64,000 nucleotides of DNA from Pseudooceanicola antarcticus (GCF_900215355.1 NZ_OBEA01000001.1:744001-808000), one strand, 5' to 3'; shown: positions 8,220-18,764, counted from the first letter of the stretch. Notes: generated by a model from the sequence alone, not told the origin. Numbers and translations are program-made.

Positions 8220-11200
8220 ATGACCCGAATTTTGGCGCTCTTCGCAGCAGGTCTGATCGCCCTGAGCTCCGCCATCCTACCCGCCGGGGCACAGGACAGG
8301 GCCTATCTGCCGGAAAAGAGGCTGCGGGTGATCTCTGACATGGACTTCGCCGGGGCCGACCTGCAGCAGCTCTTCGACAGTTCGGTCTCTGCCTGCCGCA
8401 ATGCCTGCCTGGCGGATGACAATTGCGTCGGGCTGACCTTCAACCGCCAGAACAACTCCTGTTTCCCCAAGTCCTCGATCCGCGAAGAGGTGCCCTTCGA
8501 CGGCGCCTTCTCGGCGCGGGTGGTCGAGATCCCGCAGGCGGCGCGTGACCTTGCCGCCCTGCGTGCCGCAGAGGTCGACCCCTTCGTCTCTGGCGGTCTC
8601 TTCAGCGATGCCAGGGACCTGGCGCTGCGGATCTCCTATTTCCACACGGCGGGCCATACCGAGGCAGCGGTCCTGCGCAGCCGGGCCTGGGAGCTGGGCG
8701 CCTCCGGCAGCTATGAACGCGCGGCGCGCTACGCGGGCGCCGCGGCGGCGGCCTCGGACGAGAACACCGACTGGGCGCTCTACGCGGACATGCTGCGCCA
8801 GGTCACCACGGATGATTCCAGCGAGACCACGCGCCTGCGTCGCCGCGCCATGTCGGCGGCGCTCAACGCCTACCTGCGCGCCGCAAGCGACCGGGACCGG
8901 GCTGATGCGCTTTACATGCTGGCCCTCACCTACGAGGAGAACGACCGCGGCAATGCGATGATCCCGGCGCTGGTTCTGGCAAGGCAGCTTTCGTCCCGCA
9001 GCGAAATCTCGGGGCTGCTGGACCACGCCCGCTCTCTCTACGGTTTCCGCATCGCCGAGCACGAGGTGCAGCACAACAACGCCCTGCCGCGCGCCTGCGT
9101 CACCTTCTCGGAGCCTCTGGCGAAGGGTGTGACCTACGCCGATTACCTGCGCCTGCCCGACAGTTCGATGGCGGTCGAGGCCGAGGGCGCGGATCTCTGC
9201 ATCATCGGCGGCACCCATGGCGAGGGCTACCAGGTGACCTTCCGCAAGGGCCTGCCCTCACGCATGGGCGAGGTGCTGGCCCGCGATGTCGAGCTGCGCA
9301 TCTCGATCCCCGACCGCGATCCGCAGGTGCGTTTCCCCGGTCGCGGCTACGTGCTGGCCTCCGGCGCCGGGGCCGCGCTGCCGGTCGAGACGGTGAACAT
9401 CGACCGGGTGGATCTTGAGCTCTACAAGGTCACCGACCGCAACCTGATCCGGGCCATCCAGGAAAGCATGTTCAACCGCCAGATCTCGGAATGGGAGCTG
9501 CGCGACTTCTCGTCCGAGATCGCCACGCGGATCTGGCAGGGCGAGGGCGTGGTGCGCAAGGATCGCAACCTCGAGGTCACCACTCGCCTGCCGCTGGAAG
9601 AGGCCCTGGCCGGTGAGGCCCCCGGCGTCTACGCCCTGCGCGCCCGCGTGCCCGACAAGGAAGAATACGACTTCCCCGCCGCGACCCAGTGGTTCGTGCT
9701 GACCGATCTCGGCATGTCCAGCTACACGGGCGCGGATGGTCTGCATGCGGTGGTGCGCGGCCTGGGCGATGCCGGGGCGCGCGAGGGCGTCGAGCTGACG
9801 TTGCTGTCCACCGCCAACGCGGTGCTGGGCACGGCGCAGACCGATGCGCGGGGTTATGCCCGTTTCGCCCCCGGCCTGACCCGAGGCACCGGCGCCGCAG
9901 CCCCCGCCCTGCTGGTCGCGCGTCGGGGCGAGGGCGACATGTCCTTCCTCTCGCTCAAGGACCCGGCCTTCGACCTGACCGACCGCGGCGTGGCCGGGCG
10001 TGAGCCCGCCGGCGCCATCGACATGTTCCTGGCCACCGACCGTGGCGCCTACCGCGCGGGCGAGGTGATCCACATCACCGCTTTGGCCCGCGACGGCGTC
10101 GCCCATGCCACCGAGGAGCTGCCGGTCACCGCCATCCTGACCCGTCCGGATGGGGTGGAGTATGCCCGCAAGACAATGACATCCGAGATGGCAGGTGGCT
10201 ATGTCTTCTCTTTCCCCGTGGGGGTGACGGTGCCGCGCGGCTCCTGGGGGATCGCGCTGAAATCCGATCTCGATGCTCCGGCGCTGGCCAGCACGACCGT
10301 GCTGGTCGAGGATTTCCTGCCCGAACGCATCGACGCCGAGCTTTCACTCTCGGGCGATGGCCCGATGTCGCTTGCCGAGGCGCGCGACCTCTCGGTCGAG
10401 GCGCGCTATCTCTTCGGCGCCCCGGCGGCGGATCTTGGCGTCTCGGGCAGCTACCTGCTGCAATCCGTGCCCAGCCTCGAGGCCTATCCGGGCTACCAGT
10501 TCGGCCGTTACGACGCCGCCACCGAGCGCGAGCGTTTCTATTTCGACGATGTGGATACGGATGCGCAGGGCCTGGCCGATCTGCGGGTCGACTTCGAGGG
10601 CTTCCAGCAGCAGATCCCGGCCCCTGCCGAAGTCAGCCTGCAGGTGCAGGTGCTGGAAGGCTCGGGCCGTCCAATCGAGCGCCGCCTGGCCGAAACCGTC
10701 CTGCCGGCGGAACCCTTCCTGGGCATCAGGCCCGCCTTCGACGGCGTGGTGTCGGAAGGCAGCGAGGCCAGCTTCAACCTGATTGCCCTGGGCCCCGACG
10801 CGGCCCCCGCCGAGATGGAAGTCATCTGGCGCCTCAACCGTGTGACCACCCGCTACCAATGGTACAACCAGTGGGGCAACTGGGAATGGGAGAGCTTCAC
10901 CACCCGCACCGAGGTCGCCTCGGGCAGCGCCGCGCTTGGCAGCGGCCCGGTCGAGGTCTCGGCACCGGTGGAATGGGGTCGCTACGAGCTGGTCGTCGAG
11001 GGTGCGCGCGATGACCGCACTGCGGCGTCGGTCGAATTCTACGCGGGCTGGTATGTGCCGGCCGACACCACCTCGACCCCCGACACGCTCGAGCTCTCGC
11101 TGGATGCCGAAAGCTACCGGCCCGGCGACGTGGCAGAGCTGCGCATCGTGCCGCGCTACGCGGGCACCGCGCTGATCTCGGTCATGTCGAACCGGCTGAT

Positions 11201-13679
11201 CGACATGCAGGTGGTCGAGGTCCCCGAGGGCGAGAGCATCGTGCCCCTTGAGGTGACCGAGGACTGGGGCGCCGGCGCCTATGTCACCGCCACCCTCCTG
11301 CGCCCGATGGACCTGGCCTCGGGTCGCAACCCGGCTAGGGCCCTTGGCCTCGACTATACTTCGGTCGACCCCGGCCCGAAGGCGCTGGCGGTCGAGTTCA
11401 CCAGCCCGGCCGAAGCCGATCCGCGCGGCAGTTTCAGCGCCGAGATGCGGGTTTCGGGCGTGACCGAGGGCGAGCAGGCCTATGTGACCTTCGCCGCGGT
11501 GGATCTTGGCATCCTCAACCTCACCGGCTTTGAAGTGCCTGATCCCCATGGGCATTACTTCGGCCAGCGCCGCCTCGGGATGGAGATCCGCGACCTCTAC
11601 GGCCGTCTGATCGACCCCGGCCAAGGTGAGATGGGGCGCATCCGTTCGGGCGGCGATTCCGCCGCCAGCGCGGGCACGGCCTCGCCGCCGCCGACCGAGG
11701 ATCTGGTAACCTGGTTCTCGGGCCCGCTGCCGGTCGAAGCCGATGGCACGGTCTCTGCCAGCTTCGATATTCCCGCCTTCAACGGCACCCTGCGCCTTGT
11801 CGCCATCGCCTGGAGCGCCACCGGCGTCGGCGCGGCCAGCCAGGATCTTCTGGTCCGCGATCCGGTCGTCGTCACCGCCTCTCTGCCCAACTTCCTGGCC
11901 CCCGGCGACCGTTCCAGCCTGCTGCTGGAGGTGGTCCATACCGAAGGGCCCACGGGGCGGATGCAGCTGGCGATCGAGGCTCCGGGGCTGGAGCTGGGCG
12001 CGCTGCCCGGCGGCTTCGAACTGGGTGCCGAAGAGACCGCACGTTTCCGCGTGCCGCTCTCTGCCGGGGCGGTCGGGGATTATCCGCTGCTGGTCTCGCT
12101 GACCACGCCGGACGGCTCCGTACTGACGCGGGAGCTGACCTTGCCGGTGCGGCGCAACACGCCGGAGGTCTCGCGCACGCAGCGCTTCGACCTGGCCTCG
12201 GGCGCGACATTCACCCTGGATGCCGAGGCCTTCGACGGCTTCGATATCGACACCGCCCATGCGGTGATCTCTGCCGGTCCGCTGGCGCGGCTGGATGTGC
12301 CCGGCGTGCTCTCGGTCCTCAACCAGTACCCCTACGGCTGCACCGAGCAGATCACCTCGAAGGCCATGCCGCTGCTCTCTCTCGGGACGGTGGCCGAGAG
12401 CATGGGGCTGGCCAGCCAGGCAGAGATCCGGACCCGTATGGATCAGGCCATCGACCGGGTGCTCTCGCGCCAGCGCGCAGATGGCGCCTTCCGGCTGTGG
12501 TCCGGGGGCGGCGGCACCTCCTGGCTGGACGCCTATGTCACCGACTTCCTGTCGCAGGCCCGCCTGGCCGGCTACGAGGTTCCCGACCAGGCCTTCACCC
12601 GCGCGCTGGAAAACCTGCGCAACATGGTCAACTACGCCCCCGATTTCACCGCCGAGATCAACGGCGGCGGCGAGGCGCTGGCCTATCAGCTGATGGTCCT
12701 GGCGCGCGAGGGTGAGGCCTCGATGGGCGATCTGCGCTATTATGCGGATGTGAAGGGTGGGGACTTCGGCTCTCCCATGGCGGCGGCGCAACTGGGTGCG
12801 GCACTGGCGCTCTACGGTGACCAGCCGCGCGCCGATGCGATGTTCGCACGGGCGCAGCAGCTGCTGACGCCGCTGCGGCAGGAGGGCGCGCGGGTGATCC
12901 GCAGCGACTTCGGCACCTCCATGCGCGATGCCGCCGGGCTGCTGACGTTGGCCGTCGAGGCGGGCTCGGATGTGCTTGATCGGCAAGCGCTTCTGGCTGA
13001 TCTCTCCTCGGTCGAGGGGCCGCTTTCGACACAGGAAAGCGCCTGGACACTGATGGCCGCCGAGGCGTTGATCAGCGATCCGGCGACCGCGGGGCTGTCG
13101 GTGGACGGGGCCCCTGTCGATGGCCCGATGATCCGCACCCTGCGTGGCACCGCCCCCACCCCGGTGGCGATCCGCAACGAGGGCGCGAAGGTCACCGACC
13201 TGACCCTGACCACCATCGGCGTGCCCGAGGGGATGCTCTCGGAAGGCGGCTATGGATACGCAATCGAACGGAAATACTACTCCACCGATGGCGAAGAGGT
13301 CTCTCCCGATGGGGTCCGCATGGGCACACGGTTGGTGGTCATGCTGAAGGTCACCCCCTTCGAGGAAACCGGCGCCCGGCTGATGGTCAACGACCCGCTG
13401 CCCGCCGGCTTCGAGATCGACAACCCGCGCCTGCTGCGTTCGGGCGATCTGGGGGCGCTGGAATGGGTCGAACGCGCCTCGCCGGAGATGAGCGAATTCC
13501 GCTTGGACCGCTTTCTTGCAGCGGTGGACTGGAGCAGCGATGACAGCTTCACCCTGGCCTATGTGGTCCGCGCGGTGACGCCGGGTGACTACCTTCTGCC
13601 GGCCGCCTCGGTCGAGGACATGTACCGCCCGCGCTACCGCGCCAATACCTCTGAGACCCGGATCAGGGTCGTCGAATGA
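8220..13679 (+). CDS. bacterial alpha-2-macroglobulin family protein with N-terminal PAN/apple-like domain
   Basis: This 1819-residue protein has a Sec signal peptide (MTRILALFAAGLIALSS, cleavage probably after PAGA), a cysteine-bearing PAN/apple-like segment at about 45-100 (SACRNACLADDNCVGLTFN), a long series of macroglobulin beta domains, and the thioester motif GCTEQ (Cys1374-Gln1377) followed by the alpha-helical thioester domain and receptor-binding-like C-terminus. Such proteins trap attacking proteases in the periplasm through the reactive thioester. There is no lipobox, so it is probably soluble. The stop overlaps the pbpC start by 4 bases, the pairing known from other bacteria, in which macroglobulin guards the envelope while PbpC repairs peptidoglycan. 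Confidence 0.95.
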   Translation: MTRILALFAAGLIALSSAILPAGAQDRAYLPEKRLRVISDMDFAGADLQQLFDSSVSACRNACLADDNCVGLTFNRQNNSCFPKSSIREEVPFDGAFSARVVEIPQAARDLAALRAAEVDPFVSGGLFSDARDLALRISYFHTAGHTEAAVLRSRAWELGASGSYERAARYAGAAAAASDENTDWALYADMLRQVTTDDSSETTRLRRRAMSAALNAYLRAASDRDRADALYMLALTYEENDRGNAMIPALVLARQLSSRSEISGLLDHARSLYGFRIAEHEVQHNNALPRACVTFSEPLAKGVTYADYLRLPDSSMAVEAEGADLCIIGGTHGEGYQVTFRKGLPSRMGEVLARDVELRISIPDRDPQVRFPGRGYVLASGAGAALPVETVNIDRVDLELYKVTDRNLIRAIQESMFNRQISEWELRDFSSEIATRIWQGEGVVRKDRNLEVTTRLPLEEALAGEAPGVYALRARVPDKEEYDFPAATQWFVLTDLGMSSYTGADGLHAVVRGLGDAGAREGVELTLLSTANAVLGTAQTDARGYARFAPGLTRGTGAAAPALLVARRGEGDMSFLSLKDPAFDLTDRGVAGREPAGAIDMFLATDRGAYRAGEVIHITALARDGVAHATEELPVTAILTRPDGVEYARKTMTSEMAGGYVFSFPVGVTVPRGSWGIALKSDLDAPALASTTVLVEDFLPERIDAELSLSGDGPMSLAEARDLSVEARYLFGAPAADLGVSGSYLLQSVPSLEAYPGYQFGRYDAATERERFYFDDVDTDAQGLADLRVDFEGFQQQIPAPAEVSLQVQVLEGSGRPIERRLAETVLPAEPFLGIRPAFDGVVSEGSEASFNLIALGPDAAPAEMEVIWRLNRVTTRYQWYNQWGNWEWESFTTRTEVASGSAALGSGPVEVSAPVEWGRYELVVEGARDDRTAASVEFYAGWYVPADTTSTPDTLELSLDAESYRPGDVAELRIVPRYAGTALISVMSNRLIDMQVVEVPEGESIVPLEVTEDWGAGAYVTATLLRPMDLASGRNPARALGLDYTSVDPGPKALAVEFTSPAEADPRGSFSAEMRVSGVTEGEQAYVTFAAVDLGILNLTGFEVPDPHGHYFGQRRLGMEIRDLYGRLIDPGQGEMGRIRSGGDSAASAGTASPPPTEDLVTWFSGPLPVEADGTVSASFDIPAFNGTLRLVAIAWSATGVGAASQDLLVRDPVVVTASLPNFLAPGDRSSLLLEVVHTEGPTGRMQLAIEAPGLELGALPGGFELGAEETARFRVPLSAGAVGDYPLLVSLTTPDGSVLTRELTLPVRRNTPEVSRTQRFDLASGATFTLDAEAFDGFDIDTAHAVISAGPLARLDVPGVLSVLNQYPYGCTEQITSKAMPLLSLGTVAESMGLASQAEIRTRMDQAIDRVLSRQRADGAFRLWSGGGGTSWLDAYVTDFLSQARLAGYEVPDQAFTRALENLRNMVNYAPDFTAEINGGGEALAYQLMVLAREGEASMGDLRYYADVKGGDFGSPMAAAQLGAALALYGDQPRADAMFARAQQLLTPLRQEGARVIRSDFGTSMRDAAGLLTLAVEAGSDVLDRQALLADLSSVEGPLSTQESAWTLMAAEALISDPATAGLSVDGAPVDGPMIRTLRGTAPTPVAIRNEGAKVTDLTLTTIGVPEGMLSEGGYGYAIERKYYSTDGEEVSPDGVRMGTRLVVMLKVTPFEETGARLMVNDPLPAGFEIDNPRLLRSGDLGALEWVERASPEMSEFRLDRFLAAVDWSSDDSFTLAYVVRAVTPGDYLLPAASVEDMYRPRYRANTSETRIRVVE

Positions 13680-15721
13680 AGCCGCGCCGCGCCGCCCTCT
13701 CGCTGCTTGCCCTGGGGCTTTGCCTCTGGGGCGGGGGGCTGGCGCGGGATCGCTTCGACGCCTGGGTCGGGGCGACCGAGCTGCCACCGCTCGCACCGGC
13801 CCACTCGGTCGAGATGCGCGCGGCCGACGGTGCCCTGCTGCGGGCCTATACGGTCGAGGATGGCCGCTGGCGGTTGCAGCTGGCGCTCGACGAGGTGGAC
13901 CCGCTCTACCTGGCGATGCTGCGCGCCTACGAGGACCGCCGCTTCGATGACCATGCGGGGGTGGATGGCGTGGCCCTGCTGCGCGCCGCGCTGCAAGCGG
14001 TGCAGCATGGAGAGGTCGTCTCGGGCGGCTCGACCCTGACCATGCAGGTGGCGCGATTGCTGGAACACAGTGGCACGGGGCGCTGGTCCGGCAAGCTGCG
14101 GCAGGCACGGCTGGCGCTGGCGCTGGAGCGGCGGTTGAGCAAGGCGCAGATCCTGTCGCTCTACCTCACCCTGGCCCCGATGGGGGGCAACCTGGAGGGG
14201 CTGCGCGCCGCGACGCTGGCCTATTTCGGCAAGGAACCCGCCCGGCTGACCCCCGCCGAGGCCGCGCTGCTGGTCTCTCTGCCGCAATCCCCCGAGGCGC
14301 GCCGCCCGGACCGCGATCCCCTGGCCGCGCAGGCTGCGCGGGATCGGGTCCTGGCGCGCATGGTCGACGCCGGAGTGATCGACGCCGAGACCGCCGAGGC
14401 CGCGAGGGTCGACACCGTCCCGCGCGCAAGGCGACCTTTCCCGGCGCTGGCCCCGCATCTGACCGACCGCGCGCGGGCCGACGCGCCCACCCTGATCCGC
14501 CACGACCTGACGCTGGACGCCAGCCTTCAGGCCAAGCTCGAGGCGCTGGCCTCGGACGCCTTGCAGGGGCGGCAACAGGATCTCTCGATCGCCATTCTGG
14601 TCGCCGATCACCGCAGCGGAGAGATGCTCGCCTCGGTGGGGTCGCGTGGATTTTCCGCGCAGGCGCAAGGGTTTGTCGATATGACGCGGGCCCTGCGCTC
14701 GCCTGGCTCCACGCTGAAACCGCTGGTCTACGCGCTGGCCTTCGACCGCGGGCTGGCCCATCCCGAGACCATGATCGAGGACCGTGCGACGGATTTCGCA
14801 GGCTACCGCCCGGTGAATTTCGACGGGCGCTTCCGGGGGCCGGTCTCGGTGCGCGAGGCCCTGCAATCCTCGCTCAACCTGCCCGTGGTCTCGCTGACCG
14901 AGGCGCTTGGCCCGGCCAATGTCATGGCCGGCCTGCGCCGCGCGGGTGTCGAGGCCGAACTGCCGGGGGGCGTGCCGGGGCTGGCGATCTCGCTTGGCGG
15001 GCTCGGGGTCTCGCTCGAGGATCTTGTACGGCTCTATGGCGGTTTGGCGCAGGGGGGCGCGGCGATGAACCTGCACTGGCGTATGGGTGACCGGGCGGAG
15101 GCGTCCGGTCGCATCACCTCTCCGGCTGCCGCGTGGCAGGTCGGGCATATCCTGAGCGAGCTGGTGCCGCCCGATGGCGGGCCGCGGGGGCGGGTGGCCT
15201 GGAAGACCGGCACCTCCTACGGGCACCGCGATGCCTGGGCCATCGGCTATGATGGCGCGCATGTGGTGGGGGTCTGGATCGGTCGCCCGGACGGCACCCC
15301 GGTGCCGGGGGCCTTCGGTGCCGACCTGGCCGCGCCGCTGCTTTTCCGCGTGTTCCAGAGGATCTCTCCGCAAACCGAGGAGCTGCCCGCGCCGCCGCGC
15401 GAAGTGCTGCTGGTCAGCAATGCCGAACTGCCACAGCCCCTGCGTGAGTTCCGCCGCCGGGGGGCCGCACGGCACGACCCGGATGCGCCGAAGCTGGCCT
15501 TCCCGCCGGATGGCGCCATGCTGGAACTCGGCGCCGCCGATCTGCCGGTGCGTGTCGACCGCGGCCGCCCGCCATTCACCTGGCTGCTGAATGGTGCCCC
15601 GGTGCTGACCGGCCAGCGCCGGGCCGAGGCCCTCCTGCCCGGACCCGGACCCGGTTTCGCGGATGTGACGGTGGTTGATGCAGACGGCCGCTCTTCCCGC
15701 GCCTCGATCCGCCTGAACTAG
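13676..15721 (+). CDS. pbpC: penicillin-binding protein 1C
   Basis: A 681-residue bifunctional PBP. An N-terminal signal anchor (about 5-25) is followed by a glycosyltransferase (GT51) domain with EDRRFDDHAGVD (Glu86) and GGSTLTMQ, a transpeptidase domain with SPGSTLKP (Ser345, Lys348), a SLN motif and KTGTS, and a C-terminal BiPBP_C-type beta domain at about 590-681. It polymerises and crosslinks glycan strands in the periplasm. The ATGA overlap with the macroglobulin gene implies translational coupling. All catalytic motifs are present, so it should be active. It is somewhat shorter than Escherichia coli PbpC (about 770 residues). Confidence 0.96.
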   Translation: MKPRRAALSLLALGLCLWGGGLARDRFDAWVGATELPPLAPAHSVEMRAADGALLRAYTVEDGRWRLQLALDEVDPLYLAMLRAYEDRRFDDHAGVDGVALLRAALQAVQHGEVVSGGSTLTMQVARLLEHSGTGRWSGKLRQARLALALERRLSKAQILSLYLTLAPMGGNLEGLRAATLAYFGKEPARLTPAEAALLVSLPQSPEARRPDRDPLAAQAARDRVLARMVDAGVIDAETAEAARVDTVPRARRPFPALAPHLTDRARADAPTLIRHDLTLDASLQAKLEALASDALQGRQQDLSIAILVADHRSGEMLASVGSRGFSAQAQGFVDMTRALRSPGSTLKPLVYALAFDRGLAHPETMIEDRATDFAGYRPVNFDGRFRGPVSVREALQSSLNLPVVSLTEALGPANVMAGLRRAGVEAELPGGVPGLAISLGGLGVSLEDLVRLYGGLAQGGAAMNLHWRMGDRAEASGRITSPAAAWQVGHILSELVPPDGGPRGRVAWKTGTSYGHRDAWAIGYDGAHVVGVWIGRPDGTPVPGAFGADLAAPLLFRVFQRISPQTEELPAPPREVLLVSNAELPQPLREFRRRGAARHDPDAPKLAFPPDGAMLELGAADLPVRVDRGRPPFTWLLNGAPVLTGQRRAEALLPGPGPGFADVTVVDADGRSSRASIRLN

Positions 15722-15798
15722 GGCAGGGCGGCTAAACCGGCTTTCCCCGGCCCCCGCTTCATGGCACATCTGAGCCCCAAGCAACCGGGGATAGACAC

Positions 15799-18609
15799 AT
15801 GAGTTTCGGCAAGGGCTGCCACCTTCACCTGATCGACGGATCGGCCTTCATCTTCCGCGCCTACCACGCGCTGCCGCCGCTCACCCGGAAGTCGGACGGG
15901 CTGCCCATTGGCGCCGTCTCGGGCTTCTGCAACATGCTGCACCGCTACGTCGAGGGGAACACCGGCCCCGACGCGCCGACCCATGTCGCCGTGATCTTCG
16001 ACAAGGGCAGCCATACCTTCCGCAACGACCTCTATGACCTCTACAAGGCCAACCGAGAGGCCATGCCCGAGGATCTGCGCCCGCAGATGCCGCTGACCCG
16101 CGAGGCCACCCGCGCCTTCAACATCGCCTGCGAAGAGATCGAGGGCTACGAGGCCGATGACATCATCGCCACGCTTTCTTGCCAGGCGCGCGATGCGGGC
16201 GGGCGCGTGACCATTATCAGCTCGGACAAGGACCTGATGCAGCTGGTCGGCGACGGGGTCGAGATGCTGGACGCGATGAAGAACCTCCGCATTGACGTCG
16301 AGGGGGTCGAGGCCAAGTTCGGCGTCACGCCCGACAAGGTGATCGACGTGCAGGCGCTGGCGGGCGACTCGGTCGACAACGTGCCCGGCGCACCGGGCAT
16401 TGGGATCAAGACGGCGGCGCTGCTGATCAACGAATATGGCTCTCTGGAAGAGCTGCTGGACCGCGCCGAAGAGATCAAGCAGCCCAAGCGCCGCCAGACC
16501 CTGATCGAGAAACGCGAGCAGATCGAGCTGTCGAAGAAGCTGGTCACGCTGGATTGCAACACGCCGCTGGGTTTCACCCTGGACGATCTCGAGGTGAAGG
16601 AGCCGGACCCCGATGTCCTGCTGCCCTTCCTGGCGCAGATGGAGTTCCGCACCCTGACCAAGCGCATCGCCGAGGGCCTGGGCGTCGAGGCACCGAGCGT
16701 GCCCGAGCCCGAGGTTTCCGCCGGCACCGGCGCGATCGAGGACAGCGTGCCCGACGCGCCGGCGATCAACCCCGAGGCTTATGAGACCGTCCGCGACGCC
16801 GAGGCTTTGCAGAATTGGATCGACCGCATCCGCGAGGTCGGCCATGTCGCCGTGGATACCGAGACAACCGGCCTCGACGAGATGCGCGTCGACCTCGTCG
16901 GCATCTGCCTCTGCGTCGATGCGGGCACGGCCTGCTACGTTCCCCTGACCCACAAGGCCGAGGGCGAGTCCGGGGGCCTTTTCGGCAACGACGAGCTGGC
17001 CGAGGGGCAGATGCCGCTGAACCAGGCGCTCGACATGCTGAAGCCGGTGCTTGAGGACGACGCCGTCCTGAAGATCGGCCAGAACATGAAGTACGACGCC
17101 AAGATCCTGAAGCGTTACGGGATCAACGTGGCGCCCTTCGATGACACGATGCTGATCTCCTACGCGTTGAACGCGGGTCTGCACGGGCACGGGATGGATA
17201 CGCTCTCGGAGCGCTATCTCGATCACGTGCCGATCCCGATCAAGGAGCTTCTGGGTTCAGGCAAGTCGATGATCACCTTCGACCGGGTGCCGATCGACAA
17301 GGCTACCCGCTATGCCGCCGAGGATGCCGACATCACCCTGCGTCTCTGGCAGGTGCTGAAGCCGCGCCTGCACCGCGAGAAGGTGACGACCGTCTACGAG
17401 ACGCTGGAACGCCCCCTCTCGCCCGTGCTGGCCGAGATGGAGATGCATGGCGTGCAGGTCGACCGCGACACGCTCTCGCGCATGTCCAACGCCTTTTCCC
17501 AGAAGATGGCGCAGCTCGAGGCCGAGATCCACGAGTTGGCGGGGGAGAGCTTCAACGTGGGCAGCCCGAAGCAGCTGGGCGAGATCCTGTTCGACAAGAT
17601 GTCCCTGCCCGGCGGCAAGAAGGGCAAGACCGGCGCCTATGCCACCGGGGCGGATATCCTTGAGGATCTGGCGACCGAGCATGAGCTGCCCGCGCGGGTG
17701 CTGGACTGGCGGCAGCTGTCCAAGCTGAAATCGACCTATACGGATGCCCTGCAGGAGCACATCAACCCCGAGACCGGGCGGGTGCATACCTCTTACGTGC
17801 AGACGGGGGCGAACACGGGCCGCATGGCCTCGACCGATCCGAACCTGCAGAACATCCCCGTGCGCTCGGAAGAGGGCCGCCGCATCCGGGAGGCCTTCGT
17901 GGCACCCGAGGGCAAGGTTCTGCTGTCGCTCGACTATTCGCAGATCGAGTTGCGCATCCTCGCTCATGTGGCGGGGATCGACGCGCTGAAACAGGCCTTC
18001 CACGAGGGGCAGGACATTCACGCCGCCACCGCCTCCGAGATGTTCGGCGTGCCGCTGGACGAGATGACCTCGGAGGTGCGCCGTCAGGCCAAGGCGATCA
18101 ACTTCGGCGTGATCTACGGCATCTCGGGCTTTGGCCTCGCACGCAACCTGCGCATCCCGCGGGCCGAGGCGCAGGGCTTCATCGACCGCTATTTCGAGCG
18201 CTTCCCCGGTATCCGCGAATACATGGACGAGACCACGGCTTTCGCGAAGGAAAACCTATACGTCCAGACGCTGTTCGGTCGGAAGATCCACACGCCCGAG
18301 ATCGCCGCCAAGGGCCCCCGCGCCGGTTTCGCCAAGCGCGCCGCGATCAACGCGCCGATCCAGGGCACGGCGGCGGATATCATCCGCCGGGCGATGATCC
18401 GGATGCCCGAAGCGATTGCCAAGCTGCCCGCCAAGATGCTGCTGCAGGTCCACGATGAATTGGTCTTCGAGGTCGAAGCCGGCGCGGAAGAGGACGTCAT
18501 CAAGGCCGCTCGCGCGATCATGGAAGGTGCCGCCGATCCGGCGGTGAAGCTGGACGTGCCGCTGGTCGTGGATGCCGGGCGCGGGGCCAACTGGGCCGAG
18601 GCGCACTGA
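15799..18609 (+). CDS. polA: DNA polymerase I
   Basis: A 936-residue family A polymerase with all three activities apparently intact: an N-terminal 5'-3' exonuclease domain (LIDGSAFIFRAYHALPP, AGDSVDNVPGAPGIG), a 3'-5' proofreading domain with VDTETTGL (Asp353, Glu355) and AEDADITLRLW, and the polymerase domain with DYSQIELRILAH (Asp712), the O-helix RRQAKAINFGVIYG and QVHDELVFEV. It fills gaps and removes primers in replication and repair. It follows pbpC after 77 bases and may have its own promoter there. Downstream lie short palindromic repeats, then the convergent asparaginase gene. Confidence 0.98.
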   Translation: MSFGKGCHLHLIDGSAFIFRAYHALPPLTRKSDGLPIGAVSGFCNMLHRYVEGNTGPDAPTHVAVIFDKGSHTFRNDLYDLYKANREAMPEDLRPQMPLTREATRAFNIACEEIEGYEADDIIATLSCQARDAGGRVTIISSDKDLMQLVGDGVEMLDAMKNLRIDVEGVEAKFGVTPDKVIDVQALAGDSVDNVPGAPGIGIKTAALLINEYGSLEELLDRAEEIKQPKRRQTLIEKREQIELSKKLVTLDCNTPLGFTLDDLEVKEPDPDVLLPFLAQMEFRTLTKRIAEGLGVEAPSVPEPEVSAGTGAIEDSVPDAPAINPEAYETVRDAEALQNWIDRIREVGHVAVDTETTGLDEMRVDLVGICLCVDAGTACYVPLTHKAEGESGGLFGNDELAEGQMPLNQALDMLKPVLEDDAVLKIGQNMKYDAKILKRYGINVAPFDDTMLISYALNAGLHGHGMDTLSERYLDHVPIPIKELLGSGKSMITFDRVPIDKATRYAAEDADITLRLWQVLKPRLHREKVTTVYETLERPLSPVLAEMEMHGVQVDRDTLSRMSNAFSQKMAQLEAEIHELAGESFNVGSPKQLGEILFDKMSLPGGKKGKTGAYATGADILEDLATEHELPARVLDWRQLSKLKSTYTDALQEHINPETGRVHTSYVQTGANTGRMASTDPNLQNIPVRSEEGRRIREAFVAPEGKVLLSLDYSQIELRILAHVAGIDALKQAFHEGQDIHAATASEMFGVPLDEMTSEVRRQAKAINFGVIYGISGFGLARNLRIPRAEAQGFIDRYFERFPGIREYMDETTAFAKENLYVQTLFGRKIHTPEIAAKGPRAGFAKRAAINAPIQGTAADIIRRAMIRMPEAIAKLPAKMLLQVHDELVFEVEAGAEEDVIKAARAIMEGAADPAVKLDVPLVVDAGRGANWAEAH

Positions 18610-18617
18610 TGTTGGCG

Positions 18618-18641
18618 GGGTGGGTTCGCGCCCACCCTACG
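18618..18641 (-). repeat. short palindromic repeat (CGTAGGGTGGG family), copy 1
   Basis: GGGTGGG and CCCACCC are perfect 7-base arms around a 6-base loop, followed by TACG. Read on the minus strand it begins CGTAGGGTGGG like the other copies. It lies just after polA. Confidence 0.75.
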
Positions 18642-18698
18642 CCAGTTGATGGGGCCGAGAGTTCGATTGGCACTGGGCGCAGCGGCGAGGGCGTGCGC

Positions 18699-18721
18699 GG
18701 CGGGGTGAACCCCGCCCTACG
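18699..18721 (-). repeat. short palindromic repeat (CGTAGGG family), copy 2
   Basis: GGCGGGGT and ACCCCGCC are perfect 8-base arms around GA, followed by CTACG. The arm sequence varies from copy 1 (GGCGGGG against GGGTGGG) with pairing kept, which argues for selection on the hairpin. A more decayed relative may follow at about 18729-18761 (GTGGATGCCAATCCA). Confidence 0.65.
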
Positions 18722-18764
18722 CAATCGTCGCGTAATGTGGATGCCAATCCAGCTTCCCTACGTG

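Noticed and set aside
5531-8338. 935-codon plus-strand open frame opposite the hybrid kinase
   Set aside because: It crosses yaaA, the intergenic dyad element and the kinase promoter; the kinase on the other strand has all its motifs.
10344-14108. Very long open frame on the minus strand opposite the macroglobulin and pbpC genes
   Set aside because: It mirrors the third-position GC of strong plus-strand genes with clear domains, has low-complexity Arg/Gly/Ala-rich translation and no ribosome site or family motif.
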